Source: Notamacropus eugenii (Eukaryota; Chordata; Mammalia; Diprotodontia; Macropodidae). From it: a DNA stretch of 64,000 nucleotides. Each line of letters begins with the position of its first letter. Position 1 is the stretch's first letter. Position numbers and translations under genes: made by a program. The DNA lies in assembly GCF_028372415.1 (NCBI RefSeq), contig NC_092873.1:357210128-357274127 (forward strand), read 5' to 3'. Of the stretch, positions 25,874 to 36,845 are shown in pieces. The notes under the pieces are model-generated. The model was given only the letters and a program-made list of their open reading frames with translations, did no database searches and had not been told where the DNA came from.

Positions 25874-28614
25874 ATTATGACCTCTCCAGAGCTGAACTCC
25901 ACTATTAACTCCAGAGTGTCTTCTGATTGTATGAAACAGTTTCATGTCCCATGTCATTTCTGCACACATTTGCTAGCTAGGCTCATGTCTCCGATATGGG
26001 AGACATAAACCAGAGAAGCTCCAGGATTCATCCAACTGAGATTTCGGCCTGCACTCAAGTGTTCCGGGGAAATTCCATTGAGAAGTTATCACAGTCGAAG
26101 ACAGCACGATCTCACTTCTTATTTCAAATTAGTAAAAGATAATTTCTCACATTTTCCCTTCCAAATTCTCGCCCACTCTCTACGCGCCACCCCCGCTGCG
26201 ATCACGGGAAGTGTGGAGTTGGCAGGCGGCAGGCGGGAGGAGTAAGTGGGACGGAAAGGGATAGCTGTGGATATGGAGTGGTTGTCCTTACCAAGGAGAG
26301 TCTTCTTTTCATTGGAGACACAAATGAAACAGGAGATATCGGGAGAAGGCATCTGACTAACATGAGAGGAGAAGACGCTAGGAAGAAGGAAGTCTTGGTG
26401 AACGACTTCAGCATCTTTCAGGAACATATCAGCAAGGCCTATAGATGGGGGCTTGGGGAAGGGGAGCCATGAGAGGTGGCATGAGGCGTGTCAACGTTTG
26501 CGGGACATAGCAAGTATGTGTGTGGTTCTAAGATGAAAAGATATCTAACAGTGATATGAATGATGAATAAATGAGCTATGAGTTATGACCCAGAGAAGAA
26601 GCATGGTACCTGACTGTCAAATGGTACCTTGAAGCCATGTCCACCGACTTGGAAAAATCTTTCAGTTTACGGACAACTTACTCTTTTCAGAATTCTGGCC
26701 ACCTTAGCCGTTACCTAACATCAAGGTGATTCAGCGGAAAACTTCCACCTTGAGTGAAATTAATTTCTTTAGCTCCAAAACCCACAACGATGGATGACAG
26801 TCCTTTGAAAGCAGATTACACTGAACAGTGAGACAAAACCGTGGCACCTAAGGAGCGCTCTTTGATTCATTCCATGATCCAAACAACGCAATTTCAAAAT
26901 AGATAGGCTGATAACTTCATTCCAGTGTCTTACGGACACAAAAGGAAAGCTGTTATCGAAAACTGTGGTGCATTTCTTGTTGGACTATCTGGAGTAGTTC
27001 TGTTAAACGTTCTTAAGCTGAATCGTTACGAACCATGGAAATATTGCAAAATGGGAAATGTGAAGAATATGATTGATTGGAGGCTTGGTCAGGAAGAACT
27101 GAACATTTAATGAAGTCTTTAATATGAAAGCTATTCTATTCGCTAGCTCGAAAACAAGGCCTCTTCTCCTCTCTCACTCTGCACGGAAGGTGACTGAGTT
27201 TCCAAAAAGTATGTCAGCATTGCTAAGCTTCAAAAGCATCTACGGGGATGGAAAAGTTCCAGGCATGGCTGTAGTGACAAATGCCCTACTATTCAAAGGA
27301 AACTAATAAGTGTTCAATGAACACCCACTGAGTACAAGGCATGGGTCTTAGCAAACAAACACAGGCAAAAAGACAAGTCATTGCCTTCAACCTGTCAAGT
27401 ACGACCATTTCCAGCTCCACCCAATTTGGGGATTATTTCACATGGACGGAATTCATGGGCCAGAAGGAAAAAGAAGAGCAACTGAACCAGACGACTACGT
27501 AGACTGGAATGGGGAAAAAGAAGATGTTGTCAAAATTCATAAAATCTCTCCAGAATTGGAGGCCATGAAGAAATCGATCGAATGCCAGGACTCTAGGAAA
27601 AAAGCAAAGCTTCAACCCTGGCATCCATACCGTAAGAAACACCACCTTAGGCAATTATTTTCAAGGTGGTGCTTTTTGTCGCCACATCCCATAATCATTG
27701 CTGCAACAAATGATGATCCAATATTTCATGAAATGATGTTTGCCCTTGTCTTTGAGAGCGTGATACAGGACATTCCACGAACTCCTTTGACTGCTTCCTT
27801 AAGGAAAACCTGTGAAACCTCTTTCCTTTGACCTACAATTGTCTCACGTATTTTCTATCTGTTTAAAGCCAGAAAGATCTGGCCGTCAAGGCTGAAAAAT
27901 TCCATCTCTAGAGGGTTGGCCTGCTGCTCCTGAACATCTTCCTCCGTGCTTACTTTGACCACTGGGAAACAGAAACGCTGACAGGAAGGCCAATAAGGTC
28001 ATTGCCAAAAGACAGGAGCTGCCAAGGCTGTTACTTGACTGGCATAGCCTTTGAGTCGTCAGCCTCACCTGCAAACCATGATGAGGCATCAGACGAGGAC
28101 GAGGGGAGAGATTTGAGCTCTTGTCTAAAAGTCCTAGACCCAGACTCAGGTACCATGCCCTCACCAAAATATTTCTTTCTCAATTCGATTCGCCTCTCCC
28201 GACATCTCCATCATCAGTCATGAATAGAGAGTACCCAGCAGATAATGAAGATGACACCATCACGTGCATAGTTCTTCATCAGCATGCTGAAATCCCTAGA
28301 ACTGTTTCGAAGTTTTCTTTTGCCATATCTCCTGCATGCTGTGGGTCACTTGGAGTGGATAATGATCACCACGTCGGAAAGATCCGCAGAGGCCCTTTGT
28401 CCCATCCCGGCTAAAGACCCCGAGAAGAAAGCAGACCTCTTTCGAATTGGAGCTTTTATACAAGACAACGACATTTCTTTGGTCTGAATTGTGGCCATCA
28501 CTCTTGGGTCTTTCTTTGCCGCAATCCGTCTAAGCTTCAACATCGCCTTCAGAGTAGAGTTCCCAGCTCCTCCTCTAAAACTATCCACATCCCTTAGGAA
28601 GAACCCTGCCCACC

Positions 28615-28617
<3 letters not shown>

Positions 28618-28679
<62 letters not shown>
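28618..28679 (+). repeat. (CA)31 microsatellite, unit 7
   Basis: The longest CA tract of the array, 62 bases, uninterrupted. Confidence 0.97.
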
Positions 28680-28682
<3 letters not shown>

Positions 28683-28958
28683 CACGAGTCGTGGAATGAT
28701 GCACGGAAAAAAAAGATGTGTAATACCCTTGGTCATTGAGGGCAGGCAATGGCAAGGTGAACCAGGAATTGACCAAGGAGAGAAATTTGGCAGAGTAATT
28801 AAGGCAAGATGAAAAGATAAGTGATGATTCTAGAGGGCAAAAACAAATGAGATAACGAATTCCCAAAGTTCAAGGAAAAAGTAGATTCAGGAGAAAATAA
28901 TTTCTTAATTGCATTTTACTTTTCCATCATGATAAACAATAACAGGGAAATCCCCTTA

Positions 28959-28995
28959 CACGTGCTGACAGCCGTTGCTCATCGGGGTATAAAAG
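28959..28995 (+). promoter_or_regulatory. E-box and TATA box of gene 7
   Basis: CACGTG at 28959 and TATAAAAG at 28988-28995. Confidence 0.85.
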
Positions 28996-29077
28996 AGGCC
29001 CGTGGGGCAAGAAGTTTCTCAAACACAAGTCAATCCCTATCCTTGAACCAAAGCTAGAAGATCCATCCGCTGACATC

Positions 29078-29488
29078 ATGGTCAACTCCTGTTGTGGTTC
29101 CGTGTGCTCTGAGCGCAGCTGTGGCCAGGAAGCCTGTGAGGAGGCATGCTGCGCCCCCAGCTGCTGCAGACCCAGCTGCTGCCCCTCTGTGTGCTGCCAG
29201 CCAACGTGCTGCCAAACGACTTGTTGCCGCCCAACTTGCTGCCGCCCAACTTGCTGTGTGACCAGCTGCTGCCAGCCCTGCTGCCGCCCCAGCTGCTGTG
29301 TGTCCAGCTGCTGCCAGCCCTGCTGCCGCCCCAGCTGCTGTGTGTCCAGCTGCTGCCGGCCCTGCTGCCGCCCCAGCTGCTGTGTGTCCAGCTGCTGCCA
29401 GCCCTGCTGCCGCCCCACATGCTGCCAGACCACCTGCTGCAGGACCACCTGCTGCCGCCCAGCCTGCTGTGGCTCCTCCTGCTGCTGA
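29078..29488 (+). CDS. KRTAP4: Keratin-associated protein 4-like, short variant (copy 7)
   Basis: 136 residues, 84 fewer than copies 1-6, yet fully in frame with the normal N-terminal cap and C-terminal [10 protein letters not shown]. The missing part runs from after [11 protein letters not shown] (about residue 73 of the long form) into the 14-residue repeats, leaving three repeat blocks in the order QP, RP, QP. Gene 8 has the same three-block order, so the simplest history is loss of one 42-base block in a shared ancestor and then a further 210-base loss here between ~20-base copies of gctgccgccccagctgctgt. The start context is ATCATGG, still with A at -3 and G at +4. KAP genes are known to vary in repeat number, so this is probably a working gene. 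Confidence 0.9.
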   Translation: MVNSCCGSVCSERSCGQEACEEACCAPSCCRPSCCPSVCCQPTCCQTTCCRPTCCRPTCCVTSCCQPCCRPSCCVSSCCQPCCRPSCCVSSCCRPCCRPSCCVSSCCQPCCRPTCCQTTCCRTTCCRPACCGSSCC

Positions 29489-29939
29489 GCACCAGAACAA
29501 CACCCATTGTCCACACCATCATGCCTTTTCGAGGAAATGCCCCTCTTCCTTCTTATCTCTCACATCGTCTGCCAAGGAAGAACACGCTGACGCCAATGTG
29601 CTAGGAGCCAGGGATGAAAACCCCCGTCCTTTGGATGCATACGTCTCAACTTCTTTTCTGACCTTCCCTTTCCATTCTTTGCCAATTGGGGATCAGCTGT
29701 GGATTTTGAATGCGGTCATTCAAAAGGGACGAGAGTCCCCCAGCTCTTGGACCTCTCCCTGGCATTCCAAACCTATAGCAAAGTAGTCTCGGACAAACAT
29801 CAGAATCAGAACGTGTCTACCCAGCATTTCCTGCGTCTGATACCAAGGCAACAAGGTCATTGAAACAGAAAAGACCCTTCCTACGTTCATCCAAATCATA
29901 ACGTTGCCACGTTTTTCTAGCATTGCTTGTGTATTTGCA

Positions 29940-29945
29940 AATAAA
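29940..29945 (+). promoter_or_regulatory. Polyadenylation signal, gene 7
   Basis: AATAAA 452 bases past the stop codon. Confidence 0.8.
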
Positions 29946-32686
29946 ATTATGACCTCTCCAGAGCTGAACTCCACTATTAACTCCAGAGTGTCTTCTGATT
30001 GTATGAAACAGTTTCATGTCCCATGTCATTTCTGCACACATTTGCTAGCTAGGCTCATGTCTCCGATATGGGAGACATAAACCAGAGAAGCTCCAGGATT
30101 CATCCAACTGAGATTTCGGCCTGCACTCAAGTGTTCCGGGGAAATTCCATTGAGAAGTTATCACAGTCGAAGACAGCACGATCTCACTTCTTATTTCAAA
30201 TTAGTAAAAGATAATTTCTCACATTTTCCCTTCCAAATTCTCGCCCACTCTCTACGCGCCACCCCCGCTGCGATCACGGGAAGTGTGGAGTTGGCAGGCG
30301 GCAGGCGGGAGGAGTAAGTGGGACGGAAAGGGATAGCTGTGGATATGGAGTGGTTGTCCTTACCAAGGAGAGTCTTCTTTTCATTGGAGACACAAATGAA
30401 ACAGGAGATATCGGGAGAAGGCATCTGACTAACATGAGAGGAGAAGACGCTAGGAAGAAGGAAGTCTTGGTGAACGACTTCAGCATCTTTCAGGAACATA
30501 TCAGCAAGGCCTATAGATGGGGGCTTGGGGAAGGGGAGCCATGAGAGGTGGCATGAGGCGTGTCAACGTTTGCGGGACATAGCAAGTATGTGTGTGGTTC
30601 TAAGATGAAAAGATATCTAACAGTGATATGAATGATGAATAAATGAGCTATGAGTTATGACCCAGAGAAGAAGCATGGTACCTGACTGTCAAATGGTACC
30701 TTGAAGCCATGTCCACCGACTTGGAAAAATCTTTCAGTTTACGGACAACTTACTCTTTTCAGAATTCTGGCCACCTTAGCCGTTACCTAACATCAAGGTG
30801 ATTCAGCGGAAAACTTCCACCTTGAGTGAAATTAATTTCTTTAGCTCCAAAACCCACAACGATGGATGACAGTCCTTTGAAAGCAGATTACACTGAACAG
30901 TGAGACAAAACCGTGGCACCTAAGGAGCGCTCTTTGATTCATTCCATGATCCAAACAACGCAATTTCAAAATAGATAGGCTGATAACTTCATTCCAGTGT
31001 CTTACGGACACAAAAGGAAAGCTGTTATCGAAAACTGTGGTGCATTTCTTGTTGGACTATCTGGAGTAGTTCTGTTAAACGTTCTTAAGCTGAATCGTTA
31101 CGAACCATGGAAATATTGCAAAATGGGAAATGTGAAGAATATGATTGATTGGAGGCTTGGTCAGGAAGAACTGAACATTTAATGAAGTCTTTAATATGAA
31201 AGCTATTCTATTCGCTAGCTCGAAAACAAGGCCTCTTCTCCTCTCTCACTCTGCACGGAAGGTGACTGAGTTTCCAAAAAGTATGTCAGCATTGCTAAGC
31301 TTCAAAAGCATCTACGGGGATGGAAAAGTTCCAGGCATGGCTGTAGTGACAAATGCCCTACTATTCAAAGGAAACTAATAAGTGTTCAATGAACACCCAC
31401 TGAGTACAAGGCATGGGTCTTAGCAAACAAACACAGGCAAAAAGACAAGTCATTGCCTTCAACCTGTCAAGTACGACCATTTCCAGCTCCACCCAATTTG
31501 GGGATTATTTCACATGGACGGAATTCATGGGCCAGAAGGAAAAAGAAGAGCAACTGAACCAGACGACTACGTAGACTGGAATGGGGAAAAAGAAGATGTT
31601 GTCAAAATTCATAAAATCTCTCCAGAATTGGAGGCCATGAAGAAATCGATCGAATGCCAGGACTCTAGGAAAAAAGCAAAGCTTCAACCCTGGCATTCAT
31701 ACCGTAAGAAACACCACCTTAGGCAATTATTTTCAAGGTGGTGCTTTTTGTCGCCACATCCCATAATCATTGCTGCAACAAATGATGATCCAATATTTCA
31801 TGAAATGATGTTTGCCCTTGTCTTTGAGAGCGTGATACAGGACATTCCACGAACTCCTTTGACTGCTTCCTTAAGGAAAACCTGTGAAACCTCTTTCCTT
31901 TGACCTACAAGTGTCTCACGTATTTTCTATCTGTTTAAAGCCAGAAAGATCTGGCCATCAAGGCTGAAAAATTCCGTCTCTAGAGGGTTGGCCTGCTGCT
32001 CCTGAACTTCTTCCTCCGTGCTTACTTTGACCACTGGGAAACAGAAACGCTGACAGGAAGGCCAATAAGGTCATTGCCAAAAGACAGGAGCTGCCAAGGC
32101 TGTTACTTGACTGGCATAGCCTTTGAGTCGTCAGCCTCACCTGCAAACCATGATGAGGCATCAGACGAGGACGAGGGGAGAGATTTGAGCTCTTGTCTAA
32201 AAGTCCTAGACCCAGACTCAGGTACCATGCCCTCACCAAAATATTTCTTTCTCAATTCGATTCGCCTCTCCCGACATCTCCATCATCAGTCATGAATAGA
32301 GAGTACCCAGCAGATAATGAAGATGACACCATCACGTGCATAGTTCTTCATCAGCATGCTGAAATCCCTAGAACTGTTTCGAAGTTTTCTTTTGCCATAT
32401 CTCCTGCATGCTGTGGGTCACTTGGAGTGGATAATGATCACCACGTCGGAAAGATCCGCAGAGGCCCTTTGTCCCATCCCGGCTAAAGACCCCGAGAAGA
32501 AAGCAGACCTCTTTCGAATTGGAGCTTTTATACAAGACAACGACATTTCTTTGGTCTGAATTGTGGCCATCACTCTTGGGTCTTTCTTTGCCGCAATCCG
32601 TCTAAGCTTCAACATCGCCTTCAGAGTAGAGTTCCCAGCTCCTCCTCTAAAACTATCCACATCCCTTAGGAAGAACCCTGCCCACC

Positions 32687-32689
<3 letters not shown>

Positions 32690-32747
<58 letters not shown>
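32690..32747 (+). repeat. (CA)29 microsatellite, unit 8
   Basis: Pure CA tract of 58 bases. Confidence 0.97.
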
Positions 32748-32750
<3 letters not shown>

Positions 32751-33026
32751 CACGAGTCGTGGAATGATGCACGGAAAAAAAAGATGTGTAATACCCTTGG
32801 TCATTGAGGGCAGGCAATGGCAAGGTGAACCAGGAATTGACCAAGGAGAGAAATTTGGCAGAGTAATTAAGGCAAGATGAAAAGATAAGTGATGATTCTA
32901 GAGGGCAAAAACAAATGAGATAACGATTTCCCAAAGTTCAAGGAAAAAGTAGATTCAGGAGAAAATAATTTCTTAATTGCATTTCACTTTTCCATCATGA
33001 TAAACAATAACAGGGAAATCCCCTTA

Positions 33027-33063
33027 CACGTGCTGACAGCCGTTGCTCATCGGGGTATAAAAG
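33027..33063 (+). promoter_or_regulatory. E-box and TATA box of gene 8
   Basis: CACGTG at 33027 and TATAAAAG at 33056-33063. Confidence 0.85.
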
Positions 33064-33145
33064 AGGCCCGTGGGGCAAGAAGTTTCTCAAACACAAGTCA
33101 ATCCCTATCCTTGAACCAAAGCTAGAAGATCCATCCGCTGACACC

Positions 33146-33766
33146 ATGGTCAACTCCTGTTGTGGCTCCGTGTGCTCTGAGCGCAGCTGTGGCCAGGAAG
33201 CCTGTGAGGAGGCATGCTGCGCCCCCAGCTGCTGCAGACCCAGCTGCTGCCACTCTGTGTGCTGCCAGCCAACGTGCTGCCAAACGACTTGTTGCCGCCC
33301 AACTTGCTGCCGCCCCAGCTGCTGTGTGTCCAGCTGCTGCCAGCCCTGCTGCCGCCCCAGCTGCTGTCGTCCCGTCTGCTGCCAGACGACTTGCTGCAGA
33401 ACCACGTGCTGCCGCCCCAGCTGCTGTCTGTCCAGCTGCTGCAGACCAAGGTGCTGCCAGTCCGTTTGCTGCCAACCCACCTGCTGCCGCCCTTCCTGCT
33501 GCCAGTCTAGTTGCTGCTCACCTTGCTGCTGCCAAACCACTTGCTGCCGCCCAACTTGCTGCCGCCCCAGCTGCTGTGTGTCCAGCTGCTGCCAGCCCTG
33601 CTGCCGCCCCAGCTGCTGTGTGTCCAGCTGCTGCCGGCCCTGCTGCCGCCCCAGCTGCTGTGTGTCCAGCTGCTGCCAGCCCTGCTGCCGCCCCACATGC
33701 TGCCAGACCACCTGCTGCAGGACCTCCTGCTGCCGCCCAGCCTGCTGTGGCTCCTCCTGCTGCTGA
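33146..33766 (+). CDS. KRTAP4: Keratin-associated protein 4-like, divergent copy (copy 8)
   Basis: 206 residues. This is the most divergent protein of the array: PSVCC becomes HSVCC near residue 36, [10 protein letters not shown] becomes [10 protein letters not shown] at residues 56-65, and RTTCC near the end becomes RTSCC. The second change is a cluster of four substitutions within ~25 bases that makes the site identical to the 42-base minisatellite further along the gene, which suggests intragenic conversion. Three rather than four 14-residue blocks remain (33569-33694). Promoter, ACCATGG start, TGA stop and poly(A) signal are intact, so I regard it as functional. Confidence 0.93.
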   Translation: MVNSCCGSVCSERSCGQEACEEACCAPSCCRPSCCHSVCCQPTCCQTTCCRPTCCRPSCCVSSCCQPCCRPSCCRPVCCQTTCCRTTCCRPSCCLSSCCRPRCCQSVCCQPTCCRPSCCQSSCCSPCCCQTTCCRPTCCRPSCCVSSCCQPCCRPSCCVSSCCRPCCRPSCCVSSCCQPCCRPTCCQTTCCRTSCCRPACCGSSCC

Positions 33767-34217
33767 GCACCAGAACAACACCCATTGTCCACACCATCAT
33801 GCCTTTTCGAGGAAATGCCCCTCTTCCTTCTTATCTCTCACATCGTCTGCCAAGGAAGAACACGCTGACGCCAATGTGCTAGGAGCCAGGGATGAAAACC
33901 CCCGTCCTTTGGATGCATACGTCTCAACTTCTTTTCTGACCTTCCCTTTCCATTCTTTGCCAATTGGGGATCAGCTGTGGATTTTGAATGCGGTCATTCA
34001 AAAGGGACGAGAGTCCCCCAGCTCTTGGACCTCTCCCTGGCATTCCAAACCTATAGCAAAGTAGTCTCGGACAAACATCAGAATCAGAACGTGTCTACCC
34101 AGCATTTCCTGCGTCCGATACCAAGGCAACAAGGTCATTGAAACAGAAAAGACCCTTCCTACGTTCATCCAAATCATAACGTTGCCACGTTTTTCTAGCA
34201 TTGCTTGTGTATTTGCA

Positions 34218-34223
34218 AATAAA
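34218..34223 (+). promoter_or_regulatory. Polyadenylation signal, gene 8
   Basis: AATAAA 452 bases past the stop codon. Confidence 0.8.
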
Positions 34224-34234
34224 ATTATGACCTC

Positions 34235-35325
34235 TCCAGAGCTGAACTCCACTATTAACTCCAGACTGTCTTCTGATTGTATGAAACAGTTTCATGTCCC
34301 ATGTCATTTCTGCACACATTTGCTAGCTAGGCTCATGTCTCCGATATGGGAGACATAAACCAGAGAAGCTCCAGGATTCATCCAACTGAGATTTCGGCCT
34401 GCACTCAAGTGTTCCGGGGAAATTCCATTGAGAAGTTATCACAGTCGAAGACAGCACAATCTCACTTCTTATTTCAAATTAGTAAAAGATAATTTCTCAC
34501 ATTTTCCCTTCCAAATTCTCGCCCACTCTCTACGCGCCACCCCCACTGCGATCACGGGAAGTGTGGAGTTGGCAGGCGGCAGGCGGGAGGAGTAAGTGGG
34601 ATGGAAAGGGATAGCTGTGGATATGGAGTGGTTGTCCTTACCAAGGAGAGTCTTCTTTTCATTGGAGACACAAATGAAACAGGAGATATCGGGAGAAGGC
34701 ATCTGACTAACATGAGAGGAGAAGACGCTAGGAAGAAGGAAGTCTTGGTGAACGACTTCAGCATCTTTCAGGAACATATCAGCAAGGCCTATAGATGGGG
34801 GCTTGGGGAAGGGGAGCCATGAGAGGTGGCATGAGGCGTGTCAACGTTTGCGGGACATAGCAAGTATGTGTGTGGTTCTAAGATGAAAAGATATCTAACA
34901 GTGATATGAATGATGAATAAATGAGCTATGAGTTATGACCCAGAGAAGAAGCATGGTACCTGACTGTCAAATGGTACCTTGAAGCCATGTCCACCGACTT
35001 GGAAAAATCTTTCAGTTTACGGACAACTTACTCTTTTCAGAATTCTGGCCACCTTAGCCGTTACCTAACATCAAGGTGATTCAGCGGAAAACTTCCACCT
35101 TGAGTGAAATTAATTTCTTTAGCTCCAAAACCCACAACGATGGATGACAGTCCTTTGAAAGCAGATTACACTGAACAGTGAGACAAAACCGTGGCACCTA
35201 AGGAGCGCTCTTTGATTCATTCCATGATCCAAACAACGCAATTTCAAAATAGATAGGCTGATAACTTCATTCCAGTGTCTTACGGACCCCAAAGGAAACC
35301 TTTTGTCGAAAACCGTGGTGCATTT
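34235..35325 (+). repeat. KRTAP tandem unit 9, truncated
   Basis: Matches the first ~1.09 kb of the unit and stops well before the gene. The match is near-perfect to about 35286, with private changes such as agactgtct near 34265 and acaatctcac near 34457. It is then visibly worse from 35287 to about 35325, after which it is lost. This is the right-hand edge of the recent array. Confidence 0.93.
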
Positions 35326-35665
35326 TTTATTTGTCTCTCTTGAGTGTTTCTTTTAATATCAACTTTAATTGTATCCAAGTCATAATTTTATAATGTACTA
35401 TTGCTCATCCTTTTCCCAATGAGATCAGTTCCTTTCCAGATTTGAACTATATTGAGTTTCGAATGTCTTTTTCTGATTTCATGAAAGTTTGTAGTCTTTT
35501 CTTTCCTCATACAGGAGGTTTTTTGTAGCCTATTTCACGTTCAGAATCACAATAAATTACCTCAACCATCCAGTCAACATTGATTTCTTCCTGCCATTAA
35601 TTAAACTGTTGAAATTTGGGGAGAAGCTACGATTACAAACAATACCCCACTCTTTTTCTTTCCTG
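35326..35665 (+). repeat. Diverged relic of KRTAP unit (offsets ~4250 to 240)
   Basis: The stretch containing ttccagatttgaactatattgag, then ctgatttcatgaaa, and later catccagtcaacattgattt and gaaatttggggagaag aligns in order with the end of one unit and the first ~240 bases of the next. The mismatches are too numerous for a recent copy. It is non-coding. Alignment was by eye, so the boundaries are approximate. Confidence 0.6.
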
Positions 35666-35955
35666 TAAGTTTTTTTGTTTTTAAATTTTTATTTCCAAAT
35701 TCTTTCTCGGTCTTAATCCCACCCCCAATACTTGAGAAGGCAGGAAATATAAATCTGATTAGGTAAAATCATGGTAACACAATTTCCACCTAACCATAGT
35801 GTAGGGAAAAAGCAACAAGGAAACAAGAAAAGATATGCTTTAATATGTACTCAAATTCTATCATTTCTGGGCTACAATAGTTGTAGCAGAGTACTTTTCA
35901 TTTTTATTACTTTTTAGTTTCTACAGATCATGTTCTTTATCTTTATAATATTGCT
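35666..35955 (-). mobile_element. L1 3' untranslated fragment
   Basis: A T-rich left end (tttttttgtttttaaatttttat) is followed by sequence resembling the 3' untranslated region of other L1 copies (for example 58735-59100: a Lys-tail-like poly(A) complement, then gcaaaacatttccat-type and atgctttaat-type motifs). It is diverged and short. Confidence 0.45.
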
Positions 35956-36845
35956 CTTACTGGAGGCAAAGCCAAGATGGCAGGGTTATTGCAACCATTC
36001 CCCTAAGCTTGTAAGCAAACTCTGTTAGAGACCTCTAAAAAGAGAATGTGACCAAATTTTGGAGGTGCAGAATCCAATAGGAGACAGATTGTTTCAGTTT
36101 TACAGTCCATAACAGACTGGACAATCAATGGGAAGAATGTATTTCTCGATGATGAAGGAGCATACAGCCCACAGCACAGTATCGGTGCTGCTGCACATCA
36201 AGCAGGAAAGCCTGGGGGCAGTCTGAGGAAGTGGCACACAAAATATCAACATCATGAGCAAGAAGCAAAGAAGGAAAGAAAAGACCATTGAATCTTTCTT
36301 TAGGAACAAAGACCAAAACACAAATACCAAATAGGTCAGTATTGAGGCTGTACTCCCATATGAAACTCCAGAAGCAACTATGAACTGCTCGCATGCACAA
36401 AGAGCTCTCCTGGAACAGCTGAAGAGAAAAAATAGAAGAAAACTTGCCAGTGATTTAAAATTATGTAAAAAGAGTTCACTGCAGAGAACAGCTCTTTAAA
36501 AAGGAAAATTGAACTATTGGAAAAGGAAACACAAAATGTAACTGGGAAAATTGGACAAATGGAAAAGAAAACTCAAAAACTAACTGTGAAAATGGGACAA
36601 ATGGAAAAGGAAGTACAAAAATTTAGTGGAAAAATAATTTCTTAAAAGAAATAATGGAGCAGATGGATAAGGAGATGCAAAAGCTAACTGAAGAAAACAA
36701 TTTGATGAGAATTAGAATTGGACAAGTAGAAGCTAATGACTCTATGAGACATCAAGAATAAGTCAAACAAAATCTGAAGAATGAAAAGATAGAATAAAAT
36801 GTAAAATATCTAATTGGCAAAACAACTGATCTGGAAAATCTGCAT
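35956..36845 (+). mobile_element. L1 5' end and ORF1 N-terminal part, plus orientation
   Basis: Begins ggaggcaaagccaagatggcag, the typical L1 start. From about 36490 it runs into ORF1 coiled-coil sequence with repeats of gaaaaggaaa...caaaa encoding Lys/Glu-rich heptads, ending in a TTDLEN motif at the entrance to the RNA-binding domain. In-frame stops show it is decayed. It has the opposite orientation to almost every other LINE piece in the window and ends abruptly against an antisense ORF2 piece. Confidence 0.75.

Larger units (their letters stand above)
21581..25884 (+). repeat. KRTAP tandem unit 6
   Basis: 4304 bases, six fewer than unit 5, matching its shorter CA tract. It shares the right-hand diagnostic states but reverts to the unit 4 state at two sites (tacatagac near 23192; gcgtctgat near 25762), giving an alternating pattern with units 5 and 7. 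No other gene is recognisable. Confidence 0.95.
25885..29956 (+). repeat. KRTAP tandem unit 7 (shortened)
   Basis: 4072 bases. Compared with unit 6 it gains 20 bases in the CA tract and loses 252 in the coding region, which accounts exactly for the length. The rest aligns without net indels. No other gene is recognisable. Confidence 0.95.
29957..34234 (+). repeat. KRTAP tandem unit 8
   Basis: 4278 bases: 42 fewer than unit 4, which has the same CA length. The difference is one coding minisatellite block. It carries more private changes than the inner units (for example tggcattcat near 31692, acaagtgtc near 31907, ataacgattt near 32925, gcatttcac near 32980), as expected near the edge of an array. 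No other gene is recognisable. Confidence 0.95.

Noticed and set aside
36100-36400. Minus-strand ORFs within the plus-strand L1 fragment
   Set aside because: They lie antisense to the L1 5' region and have no family resemblance.
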